From assembly GCA_900095095.1 (NCBI GenBank), contig FMBT01000340.1, positions 222,691 to 286,690 of the forward strand: a DNA stretch of 64,000 nt, in the 5' to 3' direction. This stretch comes from Fragilariopsis cylindrus CCMP1102. Its lineage: Eukaryota; Bacillariophyta; Bacillariophyceae; Bacillariales; Bacillariaceae. Shown one piece after another: positions 43,313 to 54,399 of the stretch. Below the pieces are notes generated by a model, which saw nothing but the letters and a program-made list of their open reading frames with translations, searched no databases and was not told the DNA's origin. The position numbers and the translations under genes were made by a program. Positions within the stretch are counted from its first letter, which is position 1, and each line of letters opens with the position of its first letter.

Positions 43313-45322
43313 AATAGTTGCCACTTTCTTTCCATACAACTTAAATCAAAACGTGAGCACGTGAATGATAAAGTCGAGAATGGAAAACTGGTCGATATTG
43401 TGAAGTATGTTTTGCGTTTGTCTTTAATCCAAGTTTGAGTTTTTTGTGTTTCGACAGCAATTATTTATTACTGTACTAGTTATAATTGGAAGTACATGTC
43501 ATGTGTAGTTATCAGCTAGCTAGCTAGTACTCTAACAACTAACAACAGTAGTGTATGACGCCGTATGCACGAAAGCAAACGCAAAACAAAACAAAAAGGC
43601 ACATTGTTGATTGATGAAATTCTTGTGCGGCGCCTTTGGGCCTTTTTAATAGATTTAAATTTTAACACCGTCATCTGTAGAATGAAAAAAAAAATCTTTT
43701 TAATTGTAGATTGAATTATAATTTGTTTTAGTCGCGTTGTGTAACTTTTCTTACGTTTGTTTACTACAAGTAACTGTTTTGTAGCAGATATAATGATGCG
43801 TCGTTACCACGCGTCGGTTCAATACAACGTTTTTGATACTAGCGACAGCGCTGGCCCTACAAACGGTTATCTAGTACTTCTTGTATTACACGTGTAGTTA
43901 ATCGTCGTGACTTAATATAATCAGTCACGTATCATAACCATTGTATAATAGTGCAGTATAAATAATATGAGCTTTAACTTTGCAGAAAGACACCTAAACA
44001 GTCATTCATGCTAAAGAATAGATTTAATATTGAACTGCTAGATTGAATAATCTACTATTCCTTAGTTTTTCAAGCTACCTGAAAGCTAAAACACAGCACA
44101 CACCAAAAAACAGCCTAAAAAAATGGCCAACTACACACTCAATATGATAGATGGTCACAAAATTAGGCCATGCCCTTCACCATATATATCAAAGGGAACT
44201 TACTGTTGGTGCTTTGTGTTGATGATCCAGCTCATGTGCACACTAAAGTGGAAACACCTGTTTTGAGGCATACATGGCCCTTTTTGTGGTTAAATGCAAC
44301 CCTACACCTTCATAACCTTAATAGAAACCTAAGCATTATGTGAACCTTGTAGGTAAATGTATAGTGTTGAGCTCTATACAAATTTTCAGTGTACTAAATC
44401 CATATTGATGGTGCATCAAAGCCTTGATTGCATTTACCTGGTGGTATGTGTAAATAAAGATTGTTATTGATTTGATTATTCAAATTAATACTTTGATTAT
44501 TTATTATAGAATGCTGAAATGCAATAGTCACACCTACACTTTCCTAGGTAACTATATTAGTACTATTTCTACATAGTTAACCTCGCAAAAACCTCACGTG
44601 GGACTAATCTTAATTGAATCCCCAACAGATACCTAATTCTTTTAGTATCCATTCCAAATATAAGGCTTGGTGAATTCTGCTTCCGTTTAACTTTGTACTA
44701 TTGTAGGTTGCAGTCTTGTATGATAGTATACTGCTGCACCCTCTAACATCATTATTATACCTCCCATGATTGTTGATGCTTTCGATCTGATGCCCAAGTA
44801 GAGTAGCGTAGCATGATCCGATGACTTCTAGTGTGTTCCGGTGTTGGTTTTATCTACGTAACATGAGATTGTAACTGGATCTAGCCTAGTTGCTAGGTCC
44901 AAATGTAATTCAGTTCTCCAATATGTTAGTCCATCATGTTGGTACTGTTAAGGTATACAAATAGGTGTTTGACCACGTCATAGAGTATCTCGGCTGGATC
45001 GAGAGAGTGCCCAGTTTGTGATACAGTAGTAGCTAATAAGGCAGAATGATATGTATTGGCACAAGTAAAGGTCTGAACGATAATTGAAATATTTTATAAC
45101 GCAATAGGCTAAAATAGGAATAACATGAAAGACATGTATAGTTCAAGTATTAAAACACAATAAATAAATAACAACTATAAATGTTAATAATTGAATTCCA
45201 AATTATTCTCGTACGGAGAAACGTTATTCTTTGAATTATTTATTGGTATTATCGTCATCGTCATGAATGTTGTGGCTTCAGCGTCTTCACGTATTATTCA
45301 CTCCTTCACTGCTTCGTGGTTA
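43313..45322. repeat. 2 kb without a gene; diverged copy of the satellite-element interior
   Basis: At about 44040-44460 there is a diverged relative of 28735-29340: CTATTCCTTAG near its start, AAACACCTGTTTTGAGGC, ACCTAAGCATTATGTGAACC, GTTGAGCTCTATACA, and ATTGATGGTGCATCAAAGCC followed by TTGATTGCA. It has no satellite array and no intact ends. The rest is unique AT-rich DNA with no protein-like frame. Confidence 0.65.
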
Positions 45323-46991
45323 TTACTTCATTTGTTCAATAGCTGCTTGTATATCCTCCGGGTTTCCTCCGATCGATGATTCACGACGTTTCGAGGCAAA
45401 CACTCCCTCTAAGCGATGTGGGATACTTTCTGGAGCAGGACTATCCACCCATGCGGCATGTATATGACGCAACTTATCTTCTGTGGTTTCATTTTTTGCC
45501 TCATCGATGATCTCCTTAAATTTCACCCATCTATTCTCTTCAGCCGATTTGTCTGCCGCAAGAGCCATGACAAGACTACACAGTCCATCTTTCCCTGATA
45601 CTGGTGGTGTTGTATTATTGGTTAACGACTTGCAGAACTCAATAGTTTCATCGATGTAGGCCTGATTGTATCTTTTTAGAAAAAAATCGTAGGGTAAATC
45701 TGCGTGACCCGTATAACTCTTTTTGAAAATATTAGCTGTGTTCGGGTAGACATTATCGGTAGCGATCATTCCTTCTGTTCCTAAAACCTCGGCACGTTGG
45801 TCGTACTATTTATTATTCAATATCAAACGACAAAAATAAGAGACGTATGTATTAGTATTATAGATGGCATAGAAAGATCAAATAACAATAATACATCAAT
45901 CAATAAGTACTTACCCCGTACGACGATTGTCTACAAACGTCAATAGTTGCCATCATACCATTTTTAAACCGGACAATGCAAGCAGCTGTATCGAATCGTT
46001 CGCTTCCCGGAAGATCCCTAATTGTTGGATCGACGTGCGTGGAACCCGTTGCCATGACATCGACCGGACAGCATCCAGCTAGGTATCGAGCCATATCCAA
46101 GTCATGTACCGCCATGTCTTTGAATAATCCACCCCCACCTTCGACGTACTCTTTGGGGGGCGGGGCTGGATCACGGGATGTTAGTTTGATCTGTGTAAAT
46201 ATCGAATGGAGCATACAGTATTATATAATATATAATGCATAATGCATACCGTAAAATAGTAACGAACAGAAAAATTTGAGAGGAACAAGATATAAGTATG
46301 GATATACGGCAACGGATAAATTGTTGTCGATGAACCAACCAACGATTTCCAAAAACACCGGCACCATGCAGTAACGTACCAAGAATGGTGCTCCGACCTC
46401 CTTTTCATCCATGGCTTTTTTGACGCGCCCAAAATTCTTGTCAAAACGACGCTGGAGACCAATCATCAGTTTAACGCCAGCAGCATCACACGCATCGATG
46501 GCGAGAATGGTTTGTTGTAAATCCGTCGCAATTGGTTTTTCACAAAACACATGTTTGCCGGCTTTGGCGCATGCAATGATTTGATCGGAATGGAATTGGC
46601 TGGGGGAACAAATCCACACGGCTTGTACGTCCGGATGTGTGATGACATCGTCGGCGTCGGCACAATAGGCTGGGATTAAAAATTTCTCGGCGGCATTGCG
46701 GGCACGATCAATCTATAAAATAAAACCAAATGAAAGGGGAGAACAGAGAAACAGAATCAGAATCAGAATTGATATTAAAAGGACAACACGAGTACAATAC
46801 AAGTAAATAATAAGTTATGAATGACAATGACGTACATGCGGATTGGAACAAATAATGGGCAAGACGCCAGGAGCTTTCGTTAATGCCTCAAGATGTAGCA
46901 TACCAATACGACCGCATCCGACAACGCCGACTTTCACCATTGATGATTCGTCATCGGGAAAGTTGGTTCGACAAACATTGCTTGAAGTCAT
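45323..46991 (-). CDS. Gfo/Idh/MocA-family oxidoreductase (inositol 2-dehydrogenase-like)
   Basis: Four exons: 46991-46836, 46712-46380, 46190-45915 and 45805-45323, all joined in phase 0 with GTACGT or GTAAGT donors, giving 415 aa. The Rossmann NAD(P)-binding start is VKVGVVGCGRIGMLHLEAL; then AVWICSPSQFHSDQI, KHVFCEKPIA (the catalytic Lys region), RRFDKNFGRVKKAMD, and the C-terminal domain with LTSRDPAPPPKEYVEGGGGL, FKDMAVHDLDMARYL and YGYDQRAEVLGTEGM. Splicing restores the family's alignment at each junction (GAPFL|IKLTSRDPAPP; SSYG|YDQRAEV). Closest in memory to myo-inositol 2-dehydrogenase, which oxidises inositol with NAD+, but substrate cannot be assigned from sequence in this family. 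The C-terminus (~50 residues beyond the usual end) is longer than typical bacterial members. No leader is seen, so it is likely cytosolic. Confidence 0.92.
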
Positions 46992-47777
46992 AGTACAGTA
47001 TGTATAACACTGTCTAAAAAGTAAATTAGTACTGAGTCTTTTCTTTCTTTTATTAATCTTCACTCCACTCAGTTGAATGGTTGGTGTTGTAAAATTCCCA
47101 AGTTACCAAAAACGACGATCGATAGATGGCTATCTTTTGTTTTTGAACAATGTACAAAGTATTCTCTCTCTCTCTCTCGTCTACCTTATTGCTGATATGA
47201 GTGATTGACGATAGATGATTGATTGATTTTACTGATAACGTTAGCGCTAAACTGGTAAGTTAGCGCGAAATATAGGAAAGAAAAGATTTGAAAAAGAAGA
47301 TATATGCAAAATGAAAAGATTCCGCGAATGAAAGCAGAACCAAAAGAAAAAAAGGCTCACACACTTCTTGTTTTATTCGTGAAACAACGTGTATCAAAAC
47401 GGCGAAGGTTGGAATGAACCCAATCGTGCGCGAAGCATGCCATACTGTATGCCTGGGGTGCTACTACTGTATACTTCTTTTTTTTGATCGCGCGAACCCC
47501 CACACACGGCATAGTACCGTTGTCTACTGTACACATTTTTATTGTACACACTCTGTACTGTACAGTAGAATAGAACTTAATACAAACTAGTGATGAGATA
47601 CAGTAGTAACATGTATCAGGCAGAATAAAAAAGTGCAGATATGTAGATATAGATGTATATTATTTATTTGTATTATTGATGTATGTGAATATTACCAATG
47701 TAGTGGTGGTGGTACTGAGAAAGAGAGTGAGTGAGAGAGCGATACAAGTCAACATGCAGCTTGTTTGTTATTATTTG
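46992..47777. other. Intergenic upstream of the oxidoreductase, no gene seen
   Basis: Contains (TC)n at about 47163-47179 and TACTGTACAGTAG-type clusters near 47555-47570. The span is the 5' flank of the oxidoreductase gene on one side and the 3' flank of the LRR-like gene on the other. Confidence 0.4.
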
Positions 47778-49167
47778 TTACCGATTTGATAAAATAATAT
47801 GACTCATTTCTTGTAACATTATATAAATTGGTGTATTATTTCTATCACACACCATGGTAGTATTAGTATTAGTATTAGCATCATGAGTCCGAGGAGTACT
47901 ACCGTCAACATTATTCTCGTTCTCATTAACCTTAATATTGTCCGATAATAATGTAGTTGATGACGACGACAACGACGACGATGATGATGATGATGATACC
48001 AGCGGCATCCGTAGTAGTATCGGCTGTATCGATGAGGAACAGAAATCGACAGGTGGTTTCTTCCATGCACGTTCTAAAACTAATGGCCAAAGTGAAAGAT
48101 GACATGATGTACGTTGCTGCTTTTGCTGTTTTTGTTGTTGTGGCTTTTGCTGTTGTGGCTTTTGTTGTTGTTGTTGTTTTGAAGTACATCCCTTATTGTC
48201 GTCCTCGTCCTTGTCGTCGTCCTCCTCATCATCACCGGTAATAGTACTCATTTCTTCTTCTTCTGCCAAACCTTCTAGGAGACAACGTCCACTATTATTC
48301 ATTTGCAACAGATATTCAATTTTGGTATCTAATTCATTATCATCATAATCGTTACTATTCCTATTCCTATTACCAGTTTTATTGCTGTTGTTGTTGTTGT
48401 TGTTGCTGTCGTTCTTATTATTGGTATTACAGCACGGACAAGGAGTATAGTATAGATTTGTTTTCTTCTTACTAGTACAAGTAGTAATAGTAGTACTACA
48501 ACTATTACCATATACCCGTTGTTGTTGTTGCTGCTGCTGCTGTTGTTGTTGTTGATATGTCGACGTGACACAACATAATTGTGGAAAATAATTTAATAAT
48601 GACACTAAAATCTCTTTTTCTTCACGATTATTGATATTAGTATCATTACTACTACTGGTGGTGTTGATGCTGTTATTGCTGTTATTGTTGCTGTTCGTGC
48701 TCTTTTCTTTTGACTTGTATAGTAACGTTGGACGTAGATACAAGTTTCGAAGATGTGACAACGATGATATGAAATATGGAATAGTTGGTGTATCGTTAGT
48801 TGATGATGACGTTATTGCTTTTTTAGTAGGTACCTTGTTATTATTATTATTATCACTCCTACTAGTACTCGTCATCCAAGACAAGCAATGTGATCGTCTC
48901 AATTGTGGCAAAATAGTAATGACCGATGACGATGACGATGATGATGATGATGCAGTATTATTATTATTATTATTATTATTTTGGATATTATAATGAATAA
49001 TGCGATCGGAGGCTAATTGTAGATTTGATATTTGATGATATGGTAAATGGATCGTATGTAAGTTTGTCAATAAGGGTACAACATCCACAAATAAAGTGGC
49101 AATGTCTTCATTGCGAAAGGAAGAATCATCATCAAAAAAGGACAATTTCAATTCTTCCAAACAAGAA

Positions 49168-49208
<41 letters not shown>

Positions 49209-49635
49209 AGTCGCTGCTGTCGTTGTAAGTAATCGAAGACCATCCAGTAGTAATCGACCCATGTCTTGATTCTGTATTTGTTGCTGTTGTTGACGACGTT
49301 GACATTGCTGCTTTTCCTTTTGTTGTCGACAACGTCGTTGCTGTTGTTGTTCTTCTTCTGTTGTTGGTGTTGGTGATGGTGATAACGATGATGATGGTAG
49401 TCCAATATTACTAGGATTAGGATTATGATCATAATTATAATTGTTGTTAGTACTACTAGTACCAGTAGTAACATTGTTGTACTTTGATCCATTATAGGGT
49501 GTATAAGCAAGATGGAGAGATAGTAATGACGAAGATAAATGAGGTAAGACATCCACCATCAAGGTAGACATGAAATCGTATGTCCAAAGACTACCTCCTC
49601 GAATATCCAAATGTTGAATTGACGATGACGATGTG

Positions 49636-49685
<50 letters not shown>

Positions 49686-50588
49686 AGATGATGATGATGG
49701 AGTTGTGTCTGTACCTGTACCTGTTGTATATTCGTCGTCATCTGTGGTTGTTGATATCAAATCATTGCAATTAATCAATGAGAGATTTGTTAAATGGGGT
49801 AGGCAATTACCTAAAAATAGTTCAATGGGTACCGAATCACATCCATCTAATTTAAGATGAATCAAATGATCTAATTGTATAATGTCCGAGAGTGAAATAT
49901 CCCAGGATGGTAAAAAGATGGATTCAATCCCGGAAACATGTAAATGTGTAATCCGTCCATTTCTTGTGCATGCCTTATTTCGTTCTTTTCTGGTAATATC
50001 ATTGTTGTTATTGTTGTTGTTGATATTCTTGTTGTTGCTCATATCATCGTCATCAGCATCAGCATCAGCATCAGTAACAGTATTAGCATCAGCATCAGCA
50101 ACAGAAACAGCATCGTCATCAAAGACTTTATTATCGTAGTCGTCCCGTCGTATTATTCGTTTTCTAGACAAAGAAGAAATAGAAACAGAAGCAGAAACTG
50201 CTCCTTCCTTATTGACATCAGTTTCAATTTCGGTTTCATCATTATCCTCCAATTTACTATTATAGATTGTTGTTGTTTGTGACGTTGGTTCATAATTTGT
50301 TAAATCATGAAGCACGGAACGATAGGTTTGATCGGCTTCCCATAAAATTTTAATAGCAATCCTGGCATCAATAGGATCCATTCCAATTGGGATATCTACT
50401 TTATCGTAATTATTCATATTCATATTAGTAGTGCTACTACTACTACTAGCATTATTATTTCTGTAGTAATAATCTCCTTGTTCTTGATCATATTCTTGAT
50501 CATATTCTTGATCATATTCTTGTTCTTGTTCTTGTTCTTGTTTTTCTTTGCACAAGATCATCCTCATCGTTGTTGTTGTCATTGTCAT
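47778..50588 (-). CDS. LRR-like protein with heavy low-complexity insertions
   Basis: Single exon, 936 aa. Leucine-rich segments resembling LRR units lie between repeats: ITHLHVSGIESIFLPSWDIS, LDHLIHLKLDGCDSVPIELF, LPHLTNLSLINCNDLIS, SIQHLDIRGGSLWTYDF, LSSSLLSLHLAYTPYN, CLEELKLSFFDDDSSFRNED, LTNLHTIHLPYHQISNLQLA and LSHLRNLYLRPTLLYKSK. Poly-Ser, poly-Asn, poly-Gln and Asp tracts separate them. Two poly-Ser tracts are encoded by GATGAC hexanucleotide repeats at 49167-49208 and 49621-49690. LRR proteins bind other proteins, and diatoms carry many soluble ones of unknown role. There is no signal peptide or membrane segment. The first in-frame ATG is at 50588; an alternative is 50582. Confidence 0.7.
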
Positions 50589-51179
50589 TGTTATTCATTT
50601 CCCTTCCTCGATTAGAAGAAAACAAAAAAAGAAGCAACGTTGTGAAGAATGTTATTCGATGAATGTACAGTAGCGATGAGGTGAGGTGACACAACACATC
50701 GGCTGTGTGAGAGAAAACGAATTGCTTGTCGAGTTGCTTCTGGATTTTTTGAAGTTGTTGTGTGTAAAAAATGAGTGCTCGCCTCACTTTCTGCATGAAA
50801 CGCGTGCGGAACATGCAAAAAAGAAGTGCTCTTCTCACTTTTCTGCACGTGAAACGCATGTTTTTCTTGCTTTCTCCACATGCCTTTATTTTTAACATCC
50901 ATCAATTCTCGACCATAATATATACTGTCCAGTAATTGTTTCGCATCAAACAAAGATACACTGTAAGGGCGTGACGTGACAATAATACACAGTAAGGAGT
51001 TCTTACCTCTACTGTATCGACACCACAACTCTAACTAACAGTCTCTTGCGGACAACGAACGACGGAAGACAACAACGACAACGACAACAACGACAACAAC
51101 AACAACAACAACAACGACAAGAAAAGGAAATCCATCCATCCATAACATAACATACATAACATCCATATATTATCATATC
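50589..51179. other. Divergent promoter region between the LRR-like and ABCE1-like genes
   Basis: Includes two related pieces, AAAAATGAGTGCTCGCCTCA and AAAGAAGTGCTCTTCTCACT (about 50767 and 50819), each followed by TTTCTGCA and GAAACGC, so a ~52-bp local duplication. An ACAACGAC-rich tract is at 51055-51118. No gene is seen. Confidence 0.45.
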
Positions 51180-53984
51180 ATGGCAGGAGCAGCAAAAATT
51201 CATAACCGGAAAAAGGGTGCAGGTGATGATGCAAATGCAAAACGGTAAGTTTTTTCCACTACAGAAAAAGGAAACAATCACGTTGTTGTGTGTGTTTGTT
51301 TGTTTGTTTGTTTGATGTCGTGGTCGGTCGTATGAATGTGTTTTTTGTTTATCATTATCGGATTGGAACATTCTATTTTACATTATCTTCCTTTATATAT
51401 CCTATCCTATCCTTCTTCTCAATATTCTTCTTCCTTTTTTGTTGTTGTATACTGTAATTAATTGAATAACACACACACACACACACAAACAAATAATGTA
51501 TACGATATACGATATAACAAAACACAAACAACAACAAATAATTCAAATAATATAAATACAAAATAATACAATTAATATCAAAGAATTGTGGTCATTGATC
51601 ATGATAAAATAAAACCAAATTCTGATACCTTTAAATATTTTAAAAGACATGCAGGTGGATGTGGTAAAACTGGATGTATACGTATTCAAGGCAAGAAGGT
51701 GATTGTGAGTGAATATGCTTGTCCAGTATGTGTCAATCGTTGCAAACAGGCCCCCGGGGATGCAGTATCGGTAGTGAAACTTCCTACTAATTTAACGACC
51801 AATACTACACACCGGTATGGACCCAATACTTTCAAATTACATGGACTGCCGGTACCACGTCCTGGACATGTGTTGGGATTGTTAGGAACGAATGGTACCG
51901 GAAAATCCACGGGTATTAAAATATTAGCAGGCCGTCTGAAACCGAATTTAGGGATTTATTCGGGTTCGACCGAAGGGAGTGGTCAACCACCAGATTGGTC
52001 GGATATTGTGACTTATTACCGAGGGAGTGATTTACAAAATTATTTCAAAGGTGTGGTCAATGATCAATTAAAAATTGCAATGAAACCACAATTAGAAGCA
52101 CGCTTTACACGTGCACTCCGGGGCAAAACCGTCCGTCATCATATCACCATTCGTGATGAACGTTCAATGATGGATCGGTATGTACGTGATTTAGATTTAA
52201 TTCATTTACTGGATCGGAACGTGGAAGATTTATCGGGTGGTGAACTACAACGATTTGCTATTGCCTGTACCTTATGTCGAAAAGCGGATGTGTACATGTT
52301 TGATGAAATATCATCGTTCTTAGATGTCAAACAACGATTGCGTTGTACGGAATTAATTCGTAGTTTAGTGCATGAACAAGAAACATCAGTCGACGAATGG
52401 CCAACAATTAAAAATGGTGGTACCAATGAACCACATGCATCCTCCAAGAAATATGTGATTGTCGTCGAACATGATTTAGCAATATTAGATTATATGTCCG
52501 ACTTTATTCAATGCATGTATGGAACACCCGGTGCGTATGGTGTCGTCACGGCACGATCGCAAGTCCGGAATGGTATTAATCAATTTTTGGCAGGATATAT
52601 TCCGGTCGACAATATGAGATTTCGTGATCATGAATTAACCTTCAAGGTCACGTCCATGGATTTTGTTCCTGACGATGAAGCAGTAGATTTAGCAGCAGCA
52701 GATCCCGATGATGACGATAAAAAGAAACCAGGAGATCCCACCGGCAATGGCAATGTATTACGATATCCAAATATGACACATACCTTGGTTCGACGGAATG
52801 AGGAAGGTGAAATTAAATCATCATTTACGTTACATGTCAAGGCAGGTACATTCCGTGATGGTGAATGTATTGTATTATTGGGTGGTACGTAATATATTCA
52901 TTTTGTTTTGTTTCGTGTTCATTATTTATTTATTTATTGTTCCTACCGTATTATTTTTCTGATTTCATCTTCCTTCCTTCCTTTTTGCCTAACTTACCGG
53001 TTATCGATATCTTGTCTCACATTATATTATGAACTATTACAACAATGCAAAATATTAATACTGTACCACACACAAAAAAAAGAAAATGGTACCGGTAAAA
53101 CAACTTTTATGGAACTTCTTGCGGGTCGTACCAAAGAACAACGTGGAAAGGAATCTGCTATTGGGTCCTATGATGCTGATAATTATGACAGCAATAGCAA
53201 GAGCAGTACCAGTACTGGTAACAAAAAAGGTGGTGAAGTCGTCGGTGGTGGTAAGGGAAAAGGGAAAGGCAATAAGAAGAATCCTGGTGGCGCCCTCGAT
53301 GTACCAACCGATACGAAAGAATCACCGAAACCTAGTTTAGCAGCATTAGGTGTATCGTATAAAATCCAAGCAGGTATGAATCCAAAATGGAGGAAATTTC
53401 AAGGTACAGTCCAAGATTTACTTGAACGAGAAATTAATCAATCATTGACCGATCGTTTATTTCGTTTATTGGTCATCAAGGCATTGAATGTCGAAGAAAT
53501 TATGGATTTACCGGTCAAATCATTATCGGGTGGTGAAATGCAACGTTTATCCATTACCATTTGTTTAGGAACACCGGCACTGGTGTATTTGATTGATGAA
53601 CCCAGTGCTGCATTGGATTGTGAACAACGTATTATTGCCGCAAAAGTAATGAAACGATGGGTCGTCAATCATTTAGGACGTTCCATTTTCTTAGTGGAAC
53701 ACGACTTTGTGATGGCCGCCGCCATGGCCGATCGTGTGATTGTGTACGAAGGTACACCAGGTGTGGAGGCTACCGCGTGTGCACCCTCCAGTCTAGCGGA
53801 TGGATTTAATCGATTCCTCAAACATTTGGATGTTACATTCCGTAAAGATCCTATTAATTTTCGTCCACGTATTAATAAAAAGAATGGTCGTATCGATCAA
53901 CTTCAAAAGAAAAGTGGTGAATATTATATGTTTGATACGTTGGAAGCCGAGGCTGACAATGATGATGACTTTGATGATATTTAA
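51180..53984 (+). CDS. ABCE1/Rli1-like ATPase with degraded Fe-S domain
   Basis: Three exons: 51180-51244, 51584-52884 and 53083-53984, giving 755 aa. Both ABC domains are clearly of the ABCE1 ribosome-recycling type. NBD1 has GTNGTGKST, LSGGELQRFAIA, DEISSFLDVKQRL and VVEHDLAILDYMSD. NBD2 has GENGTGKTT, LSGGEMQRLSI, YLIDEPSAALDCEQR, VEHDFVMA, and FRKDPINFRPRINK near the end. ABCE1 splits ribosomes after termination, powered by ATP, and normally carries eight Cys binding two 4Fe-4S clusters at the N-terminus. Here the first motif (usually C-x4-C-x3-C) reads KIKPNSDTFKYFKRH, and only five Cys remain (48, 53, 68, 71, 75; CPVCVNRC). The D-loop Pro of NBD1 is Ile. A Gly/Lys/Ser-rich insert of ~70 residues sits in NBD2. 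It could be a paralog with altered function or the species' only ABCE1. Confidence 0.9.
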
Positions 53985-54399
53985 AAGATACAATACAATA
54001 CAATACAATACTACTAACTACTTATGAAAGAAATGATAAAAATGACATTCACAATAATTAATTACATACAAAATAAAATAAAATAAGATAATATATAAGG
54101 TTTTACTTCCTCCATAATCTATTAAAATATCGTTAACACACACAAGAATTTAATATTTATCTATGTACAGGCAACACGCATGAACTTTTCAACAAACATG
54201 TATTTGGGGACAACATAGCCCCAGGCAACACACTTTAACTTTTCAATTTGGGGGTTTTCGTTAAAACTAGTGTTTTTAATTAACTGTTTTTTAAATCAAA
54301 AAAAGTGTAACTGGTTATAATTAACTACAGTATCCCAAAATTAGCATAGAGGGGCCCCCCAAATTAAAAAATATAATTTGGGGTTAAAAAAATCGTAAC
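53985..54399. other. Intergenic, G/C homopolymer-rich, no gene seen
   Basis: (AATAC)n follows the ABCE1-like stop at 53990-54010. CAGGCAACACGCATGAACTTTTCAA-like sequence is repeated at about 54169 and 54222. Poly-C and poly-G runs (54350-54412) directly precede the start of the next repeat block. Confidence 0.4.

Noticed and set aside
43313-43339. Nine-residue upstream extension of the HA-domain protein, and an 11-residue one for the GTPase (3647-3679)
   Set aside because: Both would start at TTG, not ATG, which is unlikely for a nuclear eukaryotic gene.
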